DNA of 40,279 nucleotides from Lachnospiraceae bacterium (GCA_014804425.1 JAAUZV010000002.1:240869-281147); one strand, 5' to 3'; positions 1 to 8,759 are shown, numbered from the stretch's first letter. Translations and numbers: made by a program. Notes: generated by a model not told the origin, from the sequence alone.

Positions 1-926
1 CAGACCGCATAAAAGCCCCCTGCGAGCATTGCGATCAGCAGACGGCGGAGCAGATAGGCGGCAGGGCTCAAAGAGACGGCATGCAGAAAGCATTCGCTCT
101 GTCCGGCGCAGCAAAAACCGCCGAAGCTTAATGCCGTCAGCATCAAAAGCTGCAGCAGTATTCTTTTTTCCGGCATGAGGATGAGGTACCCCTGCAATAC
201 GCGGATACCGCCGGATATTTCAAAGACGGAATGCAGGATGCCGCTGTAAAAACCGTTTATATGTAAGGCGTAGAGCGGCAGCATCAGAATATTGAATAAG
301 ATCATATACCCGCAGAGCCGCAGCATGGATTTTCCGGCATGGGAGATTGCCTCATCCATCACGGCAAACAGCGACGGCTCGGTTTTCTCAACCGGTATGA
401 GTGATGCAGGGACGGCAGGAGACGGCTTCACAGCAGCCGAGGACAAAAAGCCATACAGGAGCGGGATGCCGTACATGCCGAACGTGAGGAGCGGCAGCGC
501 CTGATAAGAGGGGGCCTGTAAGCCCAGCATGGGAACGGCAAACGAATAGAAATAAACAGGGCCGATATTGTTGCAGAACGGGATCAACCGCGCCGATTCT
601 TCTTTGGATAACTGCCCCTTTTGATAGAGATCGGCAACGCAGAACGCACCCATCGGGAAACCGCAGAGAAAGCCCATGATGATACAGTATGCGCCGTTTG
701 GCGTTGTATGGAAAAGGCGTCCGAAGCATCCGCGGAGCGGGCGGCAGAGAAGCTCCTGCAATTTTAAGCCTGTCAGAATGCCGGACAGGATCATAAAGGG
801 CAGAAGCGTAGGCACCATATTTTCAAGCCAGAGCGTTAGTCCAAGCGTCGCAAGTGACAGTGCGGTCTTGCTGCTGATCAGGAGCAGGACAATAAAAAGA
901 AGGATCACCGGGAGCATCAGCGGCAT
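1..926 (-). CDS. YlbJ-like / nucleoside-recognition (Gate) domain membrane protein, partial (3' end outside window)
   Basis: An open frame runs from an ATG at 926 off the left edge without a stop, giving about 308 residues. The product is very hydrophobic with repeated membrane segments. The stretch around residues 75-120 (CGFPMGA, then a KGQLSKEESARLIPFCNN-type segment and GPVYF) matches the P.G..-DL-G.(I/L)S.EEA.RL-N..GP pattern of YlbJ/SpmA-type Gate-domain proteins. YlbJ in Bacillus is a roughly 400-residue integral membrane protein needed for late sporulation. Start choice: GGAGG lies 9 bases upstream of 926; a second in-frame ATG at 917 has no better site. It is transcribed away from the RsuA-type gene at 1007. 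It could be another Gate-domain transporter-like protein rather than the sporulation factor, and the missing C-terminus prevents a decision. Confidence 0.72.
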   Translation of the reverse strand, partial: MPLMLPVILLFIVLLLISSKTALSLATLGLTLWLENMVPTLLPFMILSGILTGLKLQELLCRPLRGCFGRLFHTTPNGAYCIIMGFLCGFPMGAFCVADLYQKGQLSKEESARLIPFCNNIGPVYFYSFAVPMLGLQAPSYQALPLLTFGMYGIPLLYGFLSSAAVKPSPAVPASLIPVEKTEPSLFAVMDEAISHAGKSMLRLCGYMILFNILMLPLYALHINGFYSGILHSVFEISGGIRVLQGYLILMPEKRILLQLLMLTALSFGGFCCAGQSECFLHAVSLSPAAYLLRRLLIAMLAGGFYAV

Positions 927-1006
927 GCTGCACGGCCTCCGTGTTTTTTTCTTAACAATATATGAAAAGAGCATGGAAGAAATGACCCGGACAGGATAGG
1001 GAACAG

Positions 1007-1801
1007 ATGGTCAGACTGGATAAATATCTTTCCGACGCGGACGTCGGTACGAGGAGCGAGGTCAGGGAATACTGTAAAAAAGGACTGATCACGGTGGATG
1101 GCGTCGTTTGCAGGAAATCGGATCAAAAAATCGAACCCGGCCGTATGTCGGTGTGTTTTCGCGGAAAAACTGTTTCTTATGAGCCGGAGACCACGATCTG
1201 TTATCTGTTAAACAAGCCCGCCGGTTATCTTTGTGCGACAACGGATGACACGCAGCAGACGGTATTTTCCCTGTTGCCCGATATTGATCCGCAGCGCTTT
1301 TTTCCGGTCGGCAGACTGGATAAGGACAGTGAGGGGCTGCTGCTTATCACAAATGACGGCGCGCTTTCGCATAAACTGACAAGTCCGCGGTCGCATGTGC
1401 CGAAAACCTATGAGGTCTGGATCAGCGGAGGGCTGACGGAGACGGAGCTTGCCGCGCTGCAAAACGGAACCGACATCGGCGATGATACCCCATGTCTTCC
1501 TGCAAAGGTGTCCGTCCTGCACACGGAACCGTCCTACCGGCTTACCGAAGCGGAGCGGGAACGTCTGCCCAAAGGCACGCCGGATGTCATCTTTGCAAGT
1601 CAGGTGCGCATCACGATCTGCGAAGGGCGATATCATCAGGTCAAACGGATGTTTCATGCGAACAGACATGAGGTTTTTTACCTGAAACGCATTTCCATTG
1701 GCGCGCTTTCCTTAGGAAACGATCTGAAAACCGGGGAATTTCGCCGCCTGACGGCGGAGGAGATCGCAAAAGCTTCTGATGTGACAGCCACTGAGGAATA
1801 G
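1007..1801 (+). CDS. RsuA/RluB/RluE/RluF-family pseudouridine synthase
   Basis: Isomerises a specific uridine of rRNA to pseudouridine. Residues 1-60 form an S4 RNA-binding domain (MVRLDKYLSD..., G..R......KKG.I.VDG). The catalytic domain begins near residue 64, with KPAGYLCATTD and then the family motif GRLDKDSEGLLL, whose Asp105 is the nucleophile. The C-terminal EGRYHQVKRMF segment is also characteristic. At 264 residues it has normal length for the small-subunit (RsuA-like) group; the exact target uridine cannot be read from sequence. AGGGA lies 5 bases before the ATG. It heads a same-strand run with the SDR, membrane protein, second pseudouridine synthase and recU genes. Confidence 0.93.
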   Translation: MVRLDKYLSDADVGTRSEVREYCKKGLITVDGVVCRKSDQKIEPGRMSVCFRGKTVSYEPETTICYLLNKPAGYLCATTDDTQQTVFSLLPDIDPQRFFPVGRLDKDSEGLLLITNDGALSHKLTSPRSHVPKTYEVWISGGLTETELAALQNGTDIGDDTPCLPAKVSVLHTEPSYRLTEAERERLPKGTPDVIFASQVRITICEGRYHQVKRMFHANRHEVFYLKRISIGALSLGNDLKTGEFRRLTAEEIAKASDVTATEE

Positions 1802-1858
1802 AAAGATCGTTCCTGTTATGAACAAATAAATGAAAATAACGGAGAAGGAGCAGACAAA

Positions 1859-2650
1859 GTGAAAGAAAGCACAAAAAATAAGCGGATCGCCATTATTACA
1901 GGAGCAAGCAGCGGCATTGGGTATACCTTTGCACTGGCGCTTGACCGGATTTTGCATACAACGGATGAGCTGTGGCTGATAGCGCGCAATGAAGAACGCC
2001 TACAGGAGCTGTCCGGGCAGCTTACCATGAAAACACGCATCATCCCGATGGATCTGACAAAGTCGGAAAGCTTTGTCTCCTTTGAAGAATTACTAAAAAA
2101 AGAGCTTCCGAGTGTCCGCTTTTTGATCAATGCCGCAGGACTTGGTTTTATGGGCGAATTTTTAGATGTGGAGCAGAGCTGCGAAGAAGAAACGATCATG
2201 TGCAATTGTATTGGACTGACGAGAATGACACGGATGTGTCTGCCCTATATGGCGTGGAACGGAAGGGTCATCCAGCTTGCAAGCAGCGCCGCATTTCTCC
2301 CGCAGCCGGATTTTGCCGTGTACGCCGCGAGCAAGGCGTATGTGCTTTCTCTTTCCACGGCGCTCAGCGAGGAGTTAAGAGGACGGGGCATTTATGTGAC
2401 AAGCGTCTGTCCCGGACCGGTTGACACCCCGTTTTTTGACAAAGCGGAAGTGTTCGGAAAACAGCTTGCCATCAAAAAGTATGTGACTGTAACACCGGAA
2501 CGCGTGGTATGGCAGGCGTTGAAGGACAGCAGACGACGGAAAAGAATGTCTGTCTGCGGCATACCGATGAAGGCGTTTTATCTGCTGACAAAGCTTGTTC
2601 CCGAACGGTTCATTCTGTTTTGCATGCGTATGATGAAGGTGTCTCGCTGA
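1859..2650 (+). CDS. Short-chain dehydrogenase/reductase (SDR)
   Basis: Classical SDR of 263 residues, NAD(P)(H)-dependent, substrate unknown. The Rossmann glycine motif TGASSGIG is at residues 14-21. NAAG at 91-94, Ser142/143 and YAASK (Tyr155, Lys159) complete the catalytic tetrad, and PGPVDTPFF near 185 is the usual cofactor-loop motif. It starts at GTG 1859, with GGAG ending 8 bases upstream; no ATG start fits as well. There is no signal peptide. The C-terminus is basic and hydrophobic (about residues 235-263), as in DltE/YqjQ-like acyl-lipid or hydroxysteroid-type SDRs, but I cannot name a substrate. It follows the RsuA-type gene by 57 bases and is probably cotranscribed. Confidence 0.9.
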   Translation: MKESTKNKRIAIITGASSGIGYTFALALDRILHTTDELWLIARNEERLQELSGQLTMKTRIIPMDLTKSESFVSFEELLKKELPSVRFLINAAGLGFMGEFLDVEQSCEEETIMCNCIGLTRMTRMCLPYMAWNGRVIQLASSAAFLPQPDFAVYAASKAYVLSLSTALSEELRGRGIYVTSVCPGPVDTPFFDKAEVFGKQLAIKKYVTVTPERVVWQALKDSRRRKRMSVCGIPMKAFYLLTKLVPERFILFCMRMMKVSR

Positions 2651-2669
2651 ATGGGAAAGGAACAGGGTC

Positions 2670-3227
2670 ATGTATGTAAGAAAAGGCTGTTACGGCTATA
2701 TTAACAACAGAAAAATACTCACATGCTTGTTTACGCTCGCCTGTTTTGGGGTGTCACTGGCTCTTTTTTTGATCGGCTGGCATGTGATCGGCACAAAAAA
2801 GAATCTGTGGACGGTCATTGCGGTACTCGGCTGTCTGCCCGGCGCAAAAAGCGCGGTCAATACGATCATGTTTTTAAAGGCGAAGGGCTGCTCCGCGGAG
2901 ACGCATGAACGGATCGTTCCGCATGTCGGTGAGCTCTGCGTCTATTATGATCTTCAGTTTACCTCCTATGAGCACACCTATCCGGTAGATTCTCTGGCAA
3001 TCGAAGGAAAAAGTATCTGCGGATATACGAGCAGCCCCAAATGCAGCCCTGATCTGTGTGAAAAGCATCTGCGCACCCAGTTAGAACAGAGCGGGCACAA
3101 GGACTATACCGTAAAGATCTTCACATCGCTCGACAAATACATAAGCCGTCTCGACGGCATGCAGAAGGAGGGCGCTGCCGCCGCAAAGGAAGCGGTAAAA
3201 GAGCAGCTGCTTGCGTTAGCGCTATGA
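2670..3227 (+). CDS. Two-helix membrane protein of unknown function
   Basis: 185 residues, family not recognised with certainty. Two hydrophobic segments (about residues 16-37 and 45-68) are followed by a soluble C-terminal part of about 115 residues containing several Cys and a K/A/E-rich tail. The second segment contains a KSAVNTIMFLKAK stretch. A GGAAAGGA ribosome site precedes the ATG at a good distance. It lies 19 bases after the SDR gene, and its stop overlaps the next start (ATGA), so it is translationally coupled to the RluA-type pseudouridine synthase. The tight coupling supports a real gene; its function is open. Confidence 0.8.
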   Translation: MYVRKGCYGYINNRKILTCLFTLACFGVSLALFLIGWHVIGTKKNLWTVIAVLGCLPGAKSAVNTIMFLKAKGCSAETHERIVPHVGELCVYYDLQFTSYEHTYPVDSLAIEGKSICGYTSSPKCSPDLCEKHLRTQLEQSGHKDYTVKIFTSLDKYISRLDGMQKEGAAAAKEAVKEQLLALAL

Positions 3228-4294
3228 AAGAGATCATCATAGACGGAGAGGAAGCCGGCATCCGGCTTGACAAATTTTTAGAAAAGCTGCTCCCGCATGC
3301 GGGGCGGTCTTTTCTGTATAAAATGCTCCGCAAAAAGAACATCACGCTGAACGGAAAAAAAGCGGAGGGCAGCGAACGCCTCTGCGCGCAGGACAAGATC
3401 TGTATTTTTTTCTCGGACGAGACGTATGCGCAGTTTCGGTTTGGCGGACAAACAGAAAAAGAAAGGGATGCATCGGAGAAACAACCATCCGCCGTGCATA
3501 TTTCCGTTATCTATGAAGACCGTGACATGCTGATCGCGGATAAGCCTGCGGGCATATTAACGCAGCGCGCCGAAAAGACGGATAACAGTTTGAACGATTG
3601 GCTGTGCGGACATGTCCGTCTTGATAAGCAGGAGCGGCAAACGAAAGAGGAACGGTTGTCCTATACACCGTCCGCCGTAAACCGGCTTGACCGCAACACG
3701 AGCGGACTTGTTCTTTGCGCGAAAACCTATCAGGCGGCGCGCACATTAAGCAGCCTGATCCATGACAGAAGGATCGGAAAATATTATCTGGCGTTGGTAA
3801 AAGGGCAAATCTGCGAGCCGAAGACGCTAAAAGGCTTTTTGCGCAAAGATTCCGTTCATAATCAGGTGACGATTTCCGAAGACGGCACGGGGGAAGAAAT
3901 CCACACAGCCTATGCGCCGCTCTTTTATCTTGACCGGCATGATATAACGCTGCTCAAGGTGCAGCTGATCACGGGAAAACCGCATCAGATCCGCGCGCAC
4001 TTGGCAGGAATTTCGCACCCGGTCTGCGGCGATCCCAAATACGGAGATGCCCGCTTAAACAGAGAGCTTCATGCAAAGTACGGCGTAAACAGGCAGCTTC
4101 TCCATGCGTTTGCGGTCTGCTTTCCGGCGCATGAGGCGTTCGGCGGGGATCGGCCGATGGCGGCTGCGGGAAAAACGTTTCTTGCGCCGCTTCCGCAGGA
4201 TTTCAGAAAGCTGCTAGGTCTCTATCACATAGGAGAATCAGTATGGCAACGTGGAATTCAAGAGGGCTTCGAGGTTCCACCCTTGAGGATATGA
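3224..4294 (+). CDS. RluA-family pseudouridine synthase
   Basis: Makes pseudouridine in large-subunit rRNA and/or tRNA. An S4-like domain spans residues 1-60 (IRLDKFLEKLLPHAGRS). The catalytic domain starts near residue 93 (IYEDRDMLIADKPAG), with motif II NRLDRNTSGLVL carrying nucleophile Asp156 and motif III GKPHQIRAHLAG near 260. HPVCGDPKYG is the usual follow-on motif. It is 356 residues, slightly longer than typical RluC/D. The reading frame runs 52 bases into recU, which adds a C-terminal tail of about 17 residues (LLGLYHIGESVWQRGIQ) that looks like untranslated-region sequence read as protein. ATGA overlap with the preceding gene. Specific target position unknown. Confidence 0.93.
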   Translation: MKEIIIDGEEAGIRLDKFLEKLLPHAGRSFLYKMLRKKNITLNGKKAEGSERLCAQDKICIFFSDETYAQFRFGGQTEKERDASEKQPSAVHISVIYEDRDMLIADKPAGILTQRAEKTDNSLNDWLCGHVRLDKQERQTKEERLSYTPSAVNRLDRNTSGLVLCAKTYQAARTLSSLIHDRRIGKYYLALVKGQICEPKTLKGFLRKDSVHNQVTISEDGTGEEIHTAYAPLFYLDRHDITLLKVQLITGKPHQIRAHLAGISHPVCGDPKYGDARLNRELHAKYGVNRQLLHAFAVCFPAHEAFGGDRPMAAAGKTFLAPLPQDFRKLLGLYHIGESVWQRGIQEGFEVPPLRI

Positions 4295-4776
4295 TCAACC
4301 GCACAAATGAAAAATATTTAGAGCATCATCTGGCGCTCATCCAAAAAATACCGACGCCGATCACGCCGATGCAGATCGATCATGAGCGCCATCAGATCAC
4401 GCTCGCATATTTCGATCAAAAAAGTACCGTCGATTATATCGGCGCCGTGCAGGGCGTTCCGGTCTGCTTTGACGCAAAGGAATGCGCTGTCGATACCTTT
4501 GCGCTGCAAAACATCCATGAGCATCAGGTCGTGTTCATGAACGAATTTGAACGGCAGGGCGGAATTGCGTTTTTTATCATTTATTATTCTGCAAAAGACC
4601 TGTTCTATTATCTTCCGCTGGCGCAGCTTATGGTGTTCTGGGAGCGGGCAAAGGCGGGAGGGCGCAAGAGCTTTCGTTTTGACGAATTGGATTTATCGTA
4701 TGTGCTGCCCAAAAAACAGGGTGTTTTGGTGCCGTACTTAGATATGCTGCAAAAGGATTTGGATGAACGGGGTTGA
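4243..4776 (+). CDS. recU: Holliday junction resolvase RecU
   Basis: RecU cleaves Holliday junctions in Firmicutes recombination and chromosome segregation. The N-terminal WNSRGLRGSTLEDMIN segment matches the RecU start, followed by a KIPTPITP stretch, VDYIGAVQGVP.CFDAKEC (the Asp and Glu-x-Lys catalytic core of the nuclease) and QGGIAFFII. The 177 residues are short of the Bacillus protein (about 206), with the shortfall mainly at the N-terminus. AGGAGA lies 7 bases before the ATG. The gene begins inside the 3' end of the RluA-type gene (52-base overlap). Its TGA stop lies inside the -35 box of the downstream his promoter. In Bacillus, recU is paired with a class A penicillin-binding protein gene; that neighbour is absent here. 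Confidence 0.9.
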   Translation: MATWNSRGLRGSTLEDMINRTNEKYLEHHLALIQKIPTPITPMQIDHERHQITLAYFDQKSTVDYIGAVQGVPVCFDAKECAVDTFALQNIHEHQVVFMNEFERQGGIAFFIIYYSAKDLFYYLPLAQLMVFWERAKAGGRKSFRFDELDLSYVLPKKQGVLVPYLDMLQKDLDERG

Positions 4777-4801
4777 CATCCTCGTTTCGTTTCGCTATAC
4801 T
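4773..4801 (+). promoter_or_regulatory. Sigma-A promoter of the his operon
   Basis: TTGACA (4773-4778), a 17-base spacer and TATACT (4796-4801): a nearly perfect housekeeping promoter. The -35 box overlaps the recU stop codon. It points at hisZ and would start transcription near 4808, leaving a leader of about 114 bases. Confidence 0.85.
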
Positions 4802-4807
4802 GGCGAT

Positions 4808-4906
4808 AGTTTAATTTGATAATGCGGTATTGAATTAGCACTTTAACGTATTGAAGCAAAGAGGGAGACAGGCATACGATTTACGAAGTGAATCAAGAAC
4901 TGCCTG
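4808..4906 (+). promoter_or_regulatory. Structured 5' leader of the his operon
   Basis: Two stem-loops are visible. The first (4812-4837) has 10-base arms pairing with two G-U pairs around a 6-base loop. The second has CAGGCA (4869-4874) pairing with TGCCTG (4901-4906) just before the AAGGAG ribosome site. The long loop of the second contains a small GATT/AATC inner helix. I see no T-box sequence, no run of His codons in a leader peptide and no intrinsic terminator. A role in controlling hisZ translation is inference. Confidence 0.4.
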
Positions 4907-4921
4907 AAGGAGATGTCCAGC

Positions 4922-6100
4922 ATGAGCAAACAATTATTGCATACCCCCGTGGGTGTCAGAGACATTTATGGCGCAGAATTTGACGCGAAGCAGCATTGCG
5001 AGCAGGAAATTCAAAAAACCATGCACAGCTACGGTTTCCAGGATATTCAGACGCCGACCTTTGAATTTTTTGACGTTTTTGGGAAAGAGATCGGCACAAC
5101 GCCGTCGAAGGAGCTGTATAAATTTTTTGACAAAGAGGGAAACACGCTTGTACTGCGTCCGGATTTTACGCCGTCCATTGCGCGCTGCGCCGCAAAATAT
5201 TATATTGACACGGACAGACCCGTACGGTTCTGCTATCACGGCAATACGTTCACGAACACCTCGGACTTACGCGGCAGATTAAAAGAAGTCACGCAGATGG
5301 GCGCCGAGCTGATCGGGGATAACAGCATTGCGGCAGATGCGGAAATGCTCGCGCTCTGTGTCCGTTCCTTATTGCATGCGGGATTGACCGAATTTCAGAT
5401 CAGCATCGGAGAAGCCGGCTATACGAAGGGCTTATGCGCCGAGGCTGGCATGGATGAGGATACGGAGGCGGAATGGCGGGAGCTTGTCGCCAACAAGAAC
5501 TTTTTCGGTGCGCAGGAACTTTTGGCACATGCCAGACCGAGCGAACAATGCCGGGAAGCGCTGCTGCATCTCGGCGATCTTGCGGGCGGCGCGGACGTGC
5601 TCCGTACTGCGCGCGGATATGCCTGCAACGCAGCTTCCATGCGGGCGGTTGACCGTCTGGAGGCGGTATATCGCGTGCTCTGTCTGTATGGTGTGGAAAA
5701 ATATATTTCGTTTGACCTCGGTATGGTGAGCAGGTATCATTATTATACCGGAATCATTTTTAAAGCCTATACCTACGGTGTCGGCGATGCGATCGTAAAG
5801 GGCGGACGTTATGATAAGCTGTTAGAGCGGTTCGGGAAACCGGCTCCCGCCATCGGTTTTATGATCGTGATCGACGATCTGATGACGGCAAAAAAAGCAT
5901 CCGGCAGAAACGGCGCGGATAAGCCGCCCGTCAAAATGCTCTTATATCGGGAGACGGAGCTTGCGGAGGCGATCGCTTATGTGAATGAGCGGCGCGCGGC
6001 GGGAGAGTGCTTTGGGATGATGCCGGTTGCGGATGACGCCGATCGTCTGGCGGCGGAGGCATTTGTCAAAGCGCAGCATATGATCCCGGTCACATTATAG
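4922..6100 (+). CDS. hisZ: ATP phosphoribosyltransferase regulatory subunit HisZ
   Basis: A HisRS-like protein without tRNA-charging function. It forms a complex with short HisG and confers activity and histidine feedback on the first step of histidine synthesis. The class II synthetase core is clear: a GVRDIYG start, a PTFEFFDVF strand, LRPDFTPSIAR (motif 2 region) and GGRYDKLLERFG (motif 3-like) near residue 300. The length of 392 residues is normal for HisZ and shorter than HisRS, with no anticodon-binding domain. Start: AAGGAG abuts the ATG at 4913 but lies 9 bases before the in-frame ATG at 4922, so 4922 is preferred. First gene of the his operon; short hisG follows, as expected for a HisZ-dependent enzyme. 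Confidence 0.93.
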   Translation: MSKQLLHTPVGVRDIYGAEFDAKQHCEQEIQKTMHSYGFQDIQTPTFEFFDVFGKEIGTTPSKELYKFFDKEGNTLVLRPDFTPSIARCAAKYYIDTDRPVRFCYHGNTFTNTSDLRGRLKEVTQMGAELIGDNSIAADAEMLALCVRSLLHAGLTEFQISIGEAGYTKGLCAEAGMDEDTEAEWRELVANKNFFGAQELLAHARPSEQCREALLHLGDLAGGADVLRTARGYACNAASMRAVDRLEAVYRVLCLYGVEKYISFDLGMVSRYHYYTGIIFKAYTYGVGDAIVKGGRYDKLLERFGKPAPAIGFMIVIDDLMTAKKASGRNGADKPPVKMLLYRETELAEAIAYVNERRAAGECFGMMPVADDADRLAAEAFVKAQHMIPVTL

Positions 6101-6146
6101 CAAACATAGGGAAACGGAATCTGATAAGAAAGGCATAGATAGTAAA

Positions 6147-6806
6147 ATGCAGAATGAACAACGTTACTTAACCTTTGCACTCGGCAAAGGAAGACTTGCC
6201 GATCAGACATTAGCGCTCTTAGAGCGCATCGGCATTACCTGTGAGGAAATCAAGGACAAGCATACGCGCAAACTGATTTTTACAAACGAGGAACTGCGTC
6301 TTCGTTTTTTCCTCGCGAAGGGTCCCGATGTGCCGACCTATGTGGAATACGGTGCGGCGGACATCGGCGTCGTCGGTGCGGATACGATCTTAGAGGAGCA
6401 GCGGCGCGTATTTGAAGTGCTGGATTTGGGATTCGGCAAATGCCGCATGTGCGTATGCGGTCCCGCTTCCGCCAAGGAGCTTTTGCTGCACCATGAAATG
6501 ATCCGCGTAGCGAGCAAGTATCCGGTCATTGCACGGAATTATTTTTATAACCAAAAGCATCAGACCGTTGACATTATCAAGTTGAACGGCTCTGTAGAGT
6601 TAGGACCGATCGTCGGTCTTTCTGACGTGATCGTGGATATTGTGGAGACCGGCTCCACGTTAAAAGAGAACGGTCTGGAGGTATTGGAGGAAATCTGCCC
6701 GCTGTCCGCACGCATGATCGTCAATCAGGTCAGCATGCAGATGGAATCGGAGCGCATTAAAAAACTGATCTACCGGCTTCGGGAAGCGGTAGAGGAACAA
6801 AATTGA
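6147..6806 (+). CDS. hisG: ATP phosphoribosyltransferase catalytic subunit HisG (short form)
   Basis: Condenses ATP and PRPP to phosphoribosyl-ATP, the committed step of histidine synthesis. The protein begins FALGKGRLADQTLALLERIG and has AADIGVVGADTILE near 75. The PRPP-binding segment is LSDVIVDIVETGSTLKENGL near 165-185. At 219 residues it is the short form without the C-terminal regulatory ACT-like domain, so it needs HisZ, encoded immediately upstream. Its stop codon overlaps an unused TTG; hisD starts 38 bases further on. Confidence 0.96.
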   Translation: MQNEQRYLTFALGKGRLADQTLALLERIGITCEEIKDKHTRKLIFTNEELRLRFFLAKGPDVPTYVEYGAADIGVVGADTILEEQRRVFEVLDLGFGKCRMCVCGPASAKELLLHHEMIRVASKYPVIARNYFYNQKHQTVDIIKLNGSVELGPIVGLSDVIVDIVETGSTLKENGLEVLEEICPLSARMIVNQVSMQMESERIKKLIYRLREAVEEQN

Positions 6807-6844
6807 AAGAAAATACATACCTGAAAACAGGCAGGAGGACAGCT

Positions 6845-8137
6845 ATGAGAATCATTGAATTGACCCAGGATACCAAACGCGATTTGCTTGGTACCCTCTT
6901 AAAGAGAAGCCCGAATAACTATGGCTCCTATGAGGTGACGGTCGCCGACATTGTAAACGACGTCCGCACCCGCGGAGACGAAGCACTGTGCGCCTATACG
7001 GAGCGCTTCGATCACTGCCTGCTGACAAAGGATACCATGCGGGTGACAAGGGAGGAGATGGAGGAGGCTTACACGCAGATCGATGACGAATTTATCCGCG
7101 TCATGAAGGCGAGCGCTGCCAATATCCGCGCTTATCACGAAAAACAGCTTCGCACCAGTTGGTTTGACGCAAAGCCGGACGGCACGATCTTAGGTCAGCG
7201 CATCCTGCCGCTGGCGACGGCGGGGATTTATGTGCCGGGCGGAAAAGCAGCGTATCCGTCCAGCCTGTTAATGAACGCGGTCACGGCGCGCGTTGCGGGT
7301 GTGGAGCGCATCCTGATCTGTACACCGCCCGGAAAGGACGGCAAAGTCGTTCCGGCAACGCTTGTTGCCGCCGACATCTGCGGTATTGACGAAATCTATA
7401 AATGCGGCGGCGCGCAGGCGATCGCGGCCATGGCGTTCGGAACCGATACGATCCCGAAAGTAGAAAAGATCACCGGACCGGGCAATATCTTTGTCGCTCT
7501 TGCCAAAAAAGCCGTGTTCGGTTATGTCAGCATTGATTCCATTGCCGGACCGAGCGAGATTTTAGTATTGGCGGATGAAAGCGCGAATCCGCGCTATATC
7601 GCGGCGGATTTGCTTTCCCAGGCGGAACATGACGAGATGGCCTCCGCGATCCTGATCACAACGGACAGAACGCTTGCAGAGGCCGTATCCGCCGAGGTGG
7701 ATGCCTTTACGCAGACACTTTCCAGAAAAGAGATCATTCAAAAGTCCCTTGATGATTACGGATACATTTTGATCGCCGACAACATGGAGGACGCCATCAG
7801 CGCTGTTAATGAGATCGCTTCCGAGCACTTGGAGATCCTGACGCGCAATCCGTTCGAGGTGATGACAAAGATTCGCAATGCGGGCGCGATCTTCCTCGGC
7901 GAATACAGTTCCGAGCCGCTTGGCGACTATTACGCGGGACCGAATCACGTGTTGCCGACAAACGGGACGGCAAAGTTCTTTTCGCCGTTAAACGTCGATG
8001 ATTTTATGAAAAAAACAAGCATTATTTCCTATTCACAGGAAGCGCTTGCGCGCGCGCATAAGGATATTGAGCTGTTTGCCGAAAAAGAAGGTCTTACGGC
8101 GCATGCCAATTCCATTAAAGTACGATTTATAAAATAA
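6845..8137 (+). CDS. hisD: Histidinol dehydrogenase HisD
   Basis: Zn-dependent, NAD-linked four-electron oxidation of L-histidinol to L-histidine, the last two steps of the pathway. Recognisable segments: IYVPGGKAAYPSSLLMNA, KCGGAQAIAAMAFGT, ITGPGNIFVALAKK, IDSIAGPSEILVLAD, LLSQAEHDEMA (catalytic Glu/His, Zn ligands) and the C-terminal GPNHVLPTNGTAKFFSPL. The ATG at 6845 has AGGAGG 7 bases upstream and gives 430 residues, the family norm. A longer frame back to a TTG at 6803 would add 14 residues with no ribosome site and is rejected. Confidence 0.97.
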   Translation: MRIIELTQDTKRDLLGTLLKRSPNNYGSYEVTVADIVNDVRTRGDEALCAYTERFDHCLLTKDTMRVTREEMEEAYTQIDDEFIRVMKASAANIRAYHEKQLRTSWFDAKPDGTILGQRILPLATAGIYVPGGKAAYPSSLLMNAVTARVAGVERILICTPPGKDGKVVPATLVAADICGIDEIYKCGGAQAIAAMAFGTDTIPKVEKITGPGNIFVALAKKAVFGYVSIDSIAGPSEILVLADESANPRYIAADLLSQAEHDEMASAILITTDRTLAEAVSAEVDAFTQTLSRKEIIQKSLDDYGYILIADNMEDAISAVNEIASEHLEILTRNPFEVMTKIRNAGAIFLGEYSSEPLGDYYAGPNHVLPTNGTAKFFSPLNVDDFMKKTSIISYSQEALARAHKDIELFAEKEGLTAHANSIKVRFIK

Positions 8138-8162
8138 CAATTCAGAGCACTGGGAGGTGTCT

Positions 8163-8759
8163 ATGGTGGAGAACAGAATCGCGGAGATCACCCGCGACAC
8201 AAAAGAAACACAGATCACGATGATGCTGCAGTTAGACGGCAGCGGCGCATGCCGTACGGATACGGGCATCAGCTTTTTTAACCATATGCTGGAGGCCTTT
8301 GCGCGTCACGGATTCTTTGACTTAGAGGTTAAGATTTCCGGCGACTTAAATGTGGACGGGCACCATACTGTGGAGGACGCCGGCATTGTGCTCGGCTCAG
8401 CGATCAAAGAAGCGCTTGGCAATAAAGAGGGAATCAGGCGCTACGGTTCTTCGTTGATCCCGATGGATGAGACGCTGGCGCAGTGTGCGATCGATCTTTG
8501 CGGAAGACCTTATTTTGTATTTGATGCGGAGTTTCCGCAGGAACGCTGCGGTTCGTTTGAAACCTGTCTTGTGCGCGAGTTTTTCTATGCGGTATCGTAC
8601 AGTGCGGGCATGAATCTGCACATGAAGATTTTGTCCGGCGTTAATGCGCACCATATGGCGGAGGCGCTCTTTAAGGCGTTTGCAAAAGCGCTCGACGAAG
8701 CGACCGGTATCGATCCGCGCATCAAGGACGTCTTAAGCACGAAAGGAACTTTGGTATGA
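8163..8759 (+). CDS. hisB: Imidazoleglycerol-phosphate dehydratase HisB
   Basis: Mn-dependent dehydration of imidazole glycerol phosphate to imidazole acetol phosphate. The His-rich metal motifs are present: FFNHMLEAFARHG, VDGHHTVEDAGIVLG and, in the C-terminal repeat, NAHHMAEALFKAFAKAL. At 198 residues it is a monofunctional dehydratase without the histidinol-phosphatase domain. GGGAGG ends 5 bases before the ATG at 8163; a GTG at 8157 lies inside that ribosome site and is unlikely. Its stop overlaps the next start by 4 bases. Confidence 0.96.
   Translation: MVENRIAEITRDTKETQITMMLQLDGSGACRTDTGISFFNHMLEAFARHGFFDLEVKISGDLNVDGHHTVEDAGIVLGSAIKEALGNKEGIRRYGSSLIPMDETLAQCAIDLCGRPYFVFDAEFPQERCGSFETCLVREFFYAVSYSAGMNLHMKILSGVNAHHMAEALFKAFAKALDEATGIDPRIKDVLSTKGTLV

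Noticed and set aside
388-729. 113-codon minus-strand frame inside the first gene
   Set aside because: It is in another frame of the YlbJ-like gene, whose frame continues through it with clear membrane-protein sequence.
4802-4921. T-box riboswitch or His leader peptide before hisZ
   Set aside because: No conserved T-box sequence, no terminator/antiterminator pair and no run of CAC/CAT codons could be found.
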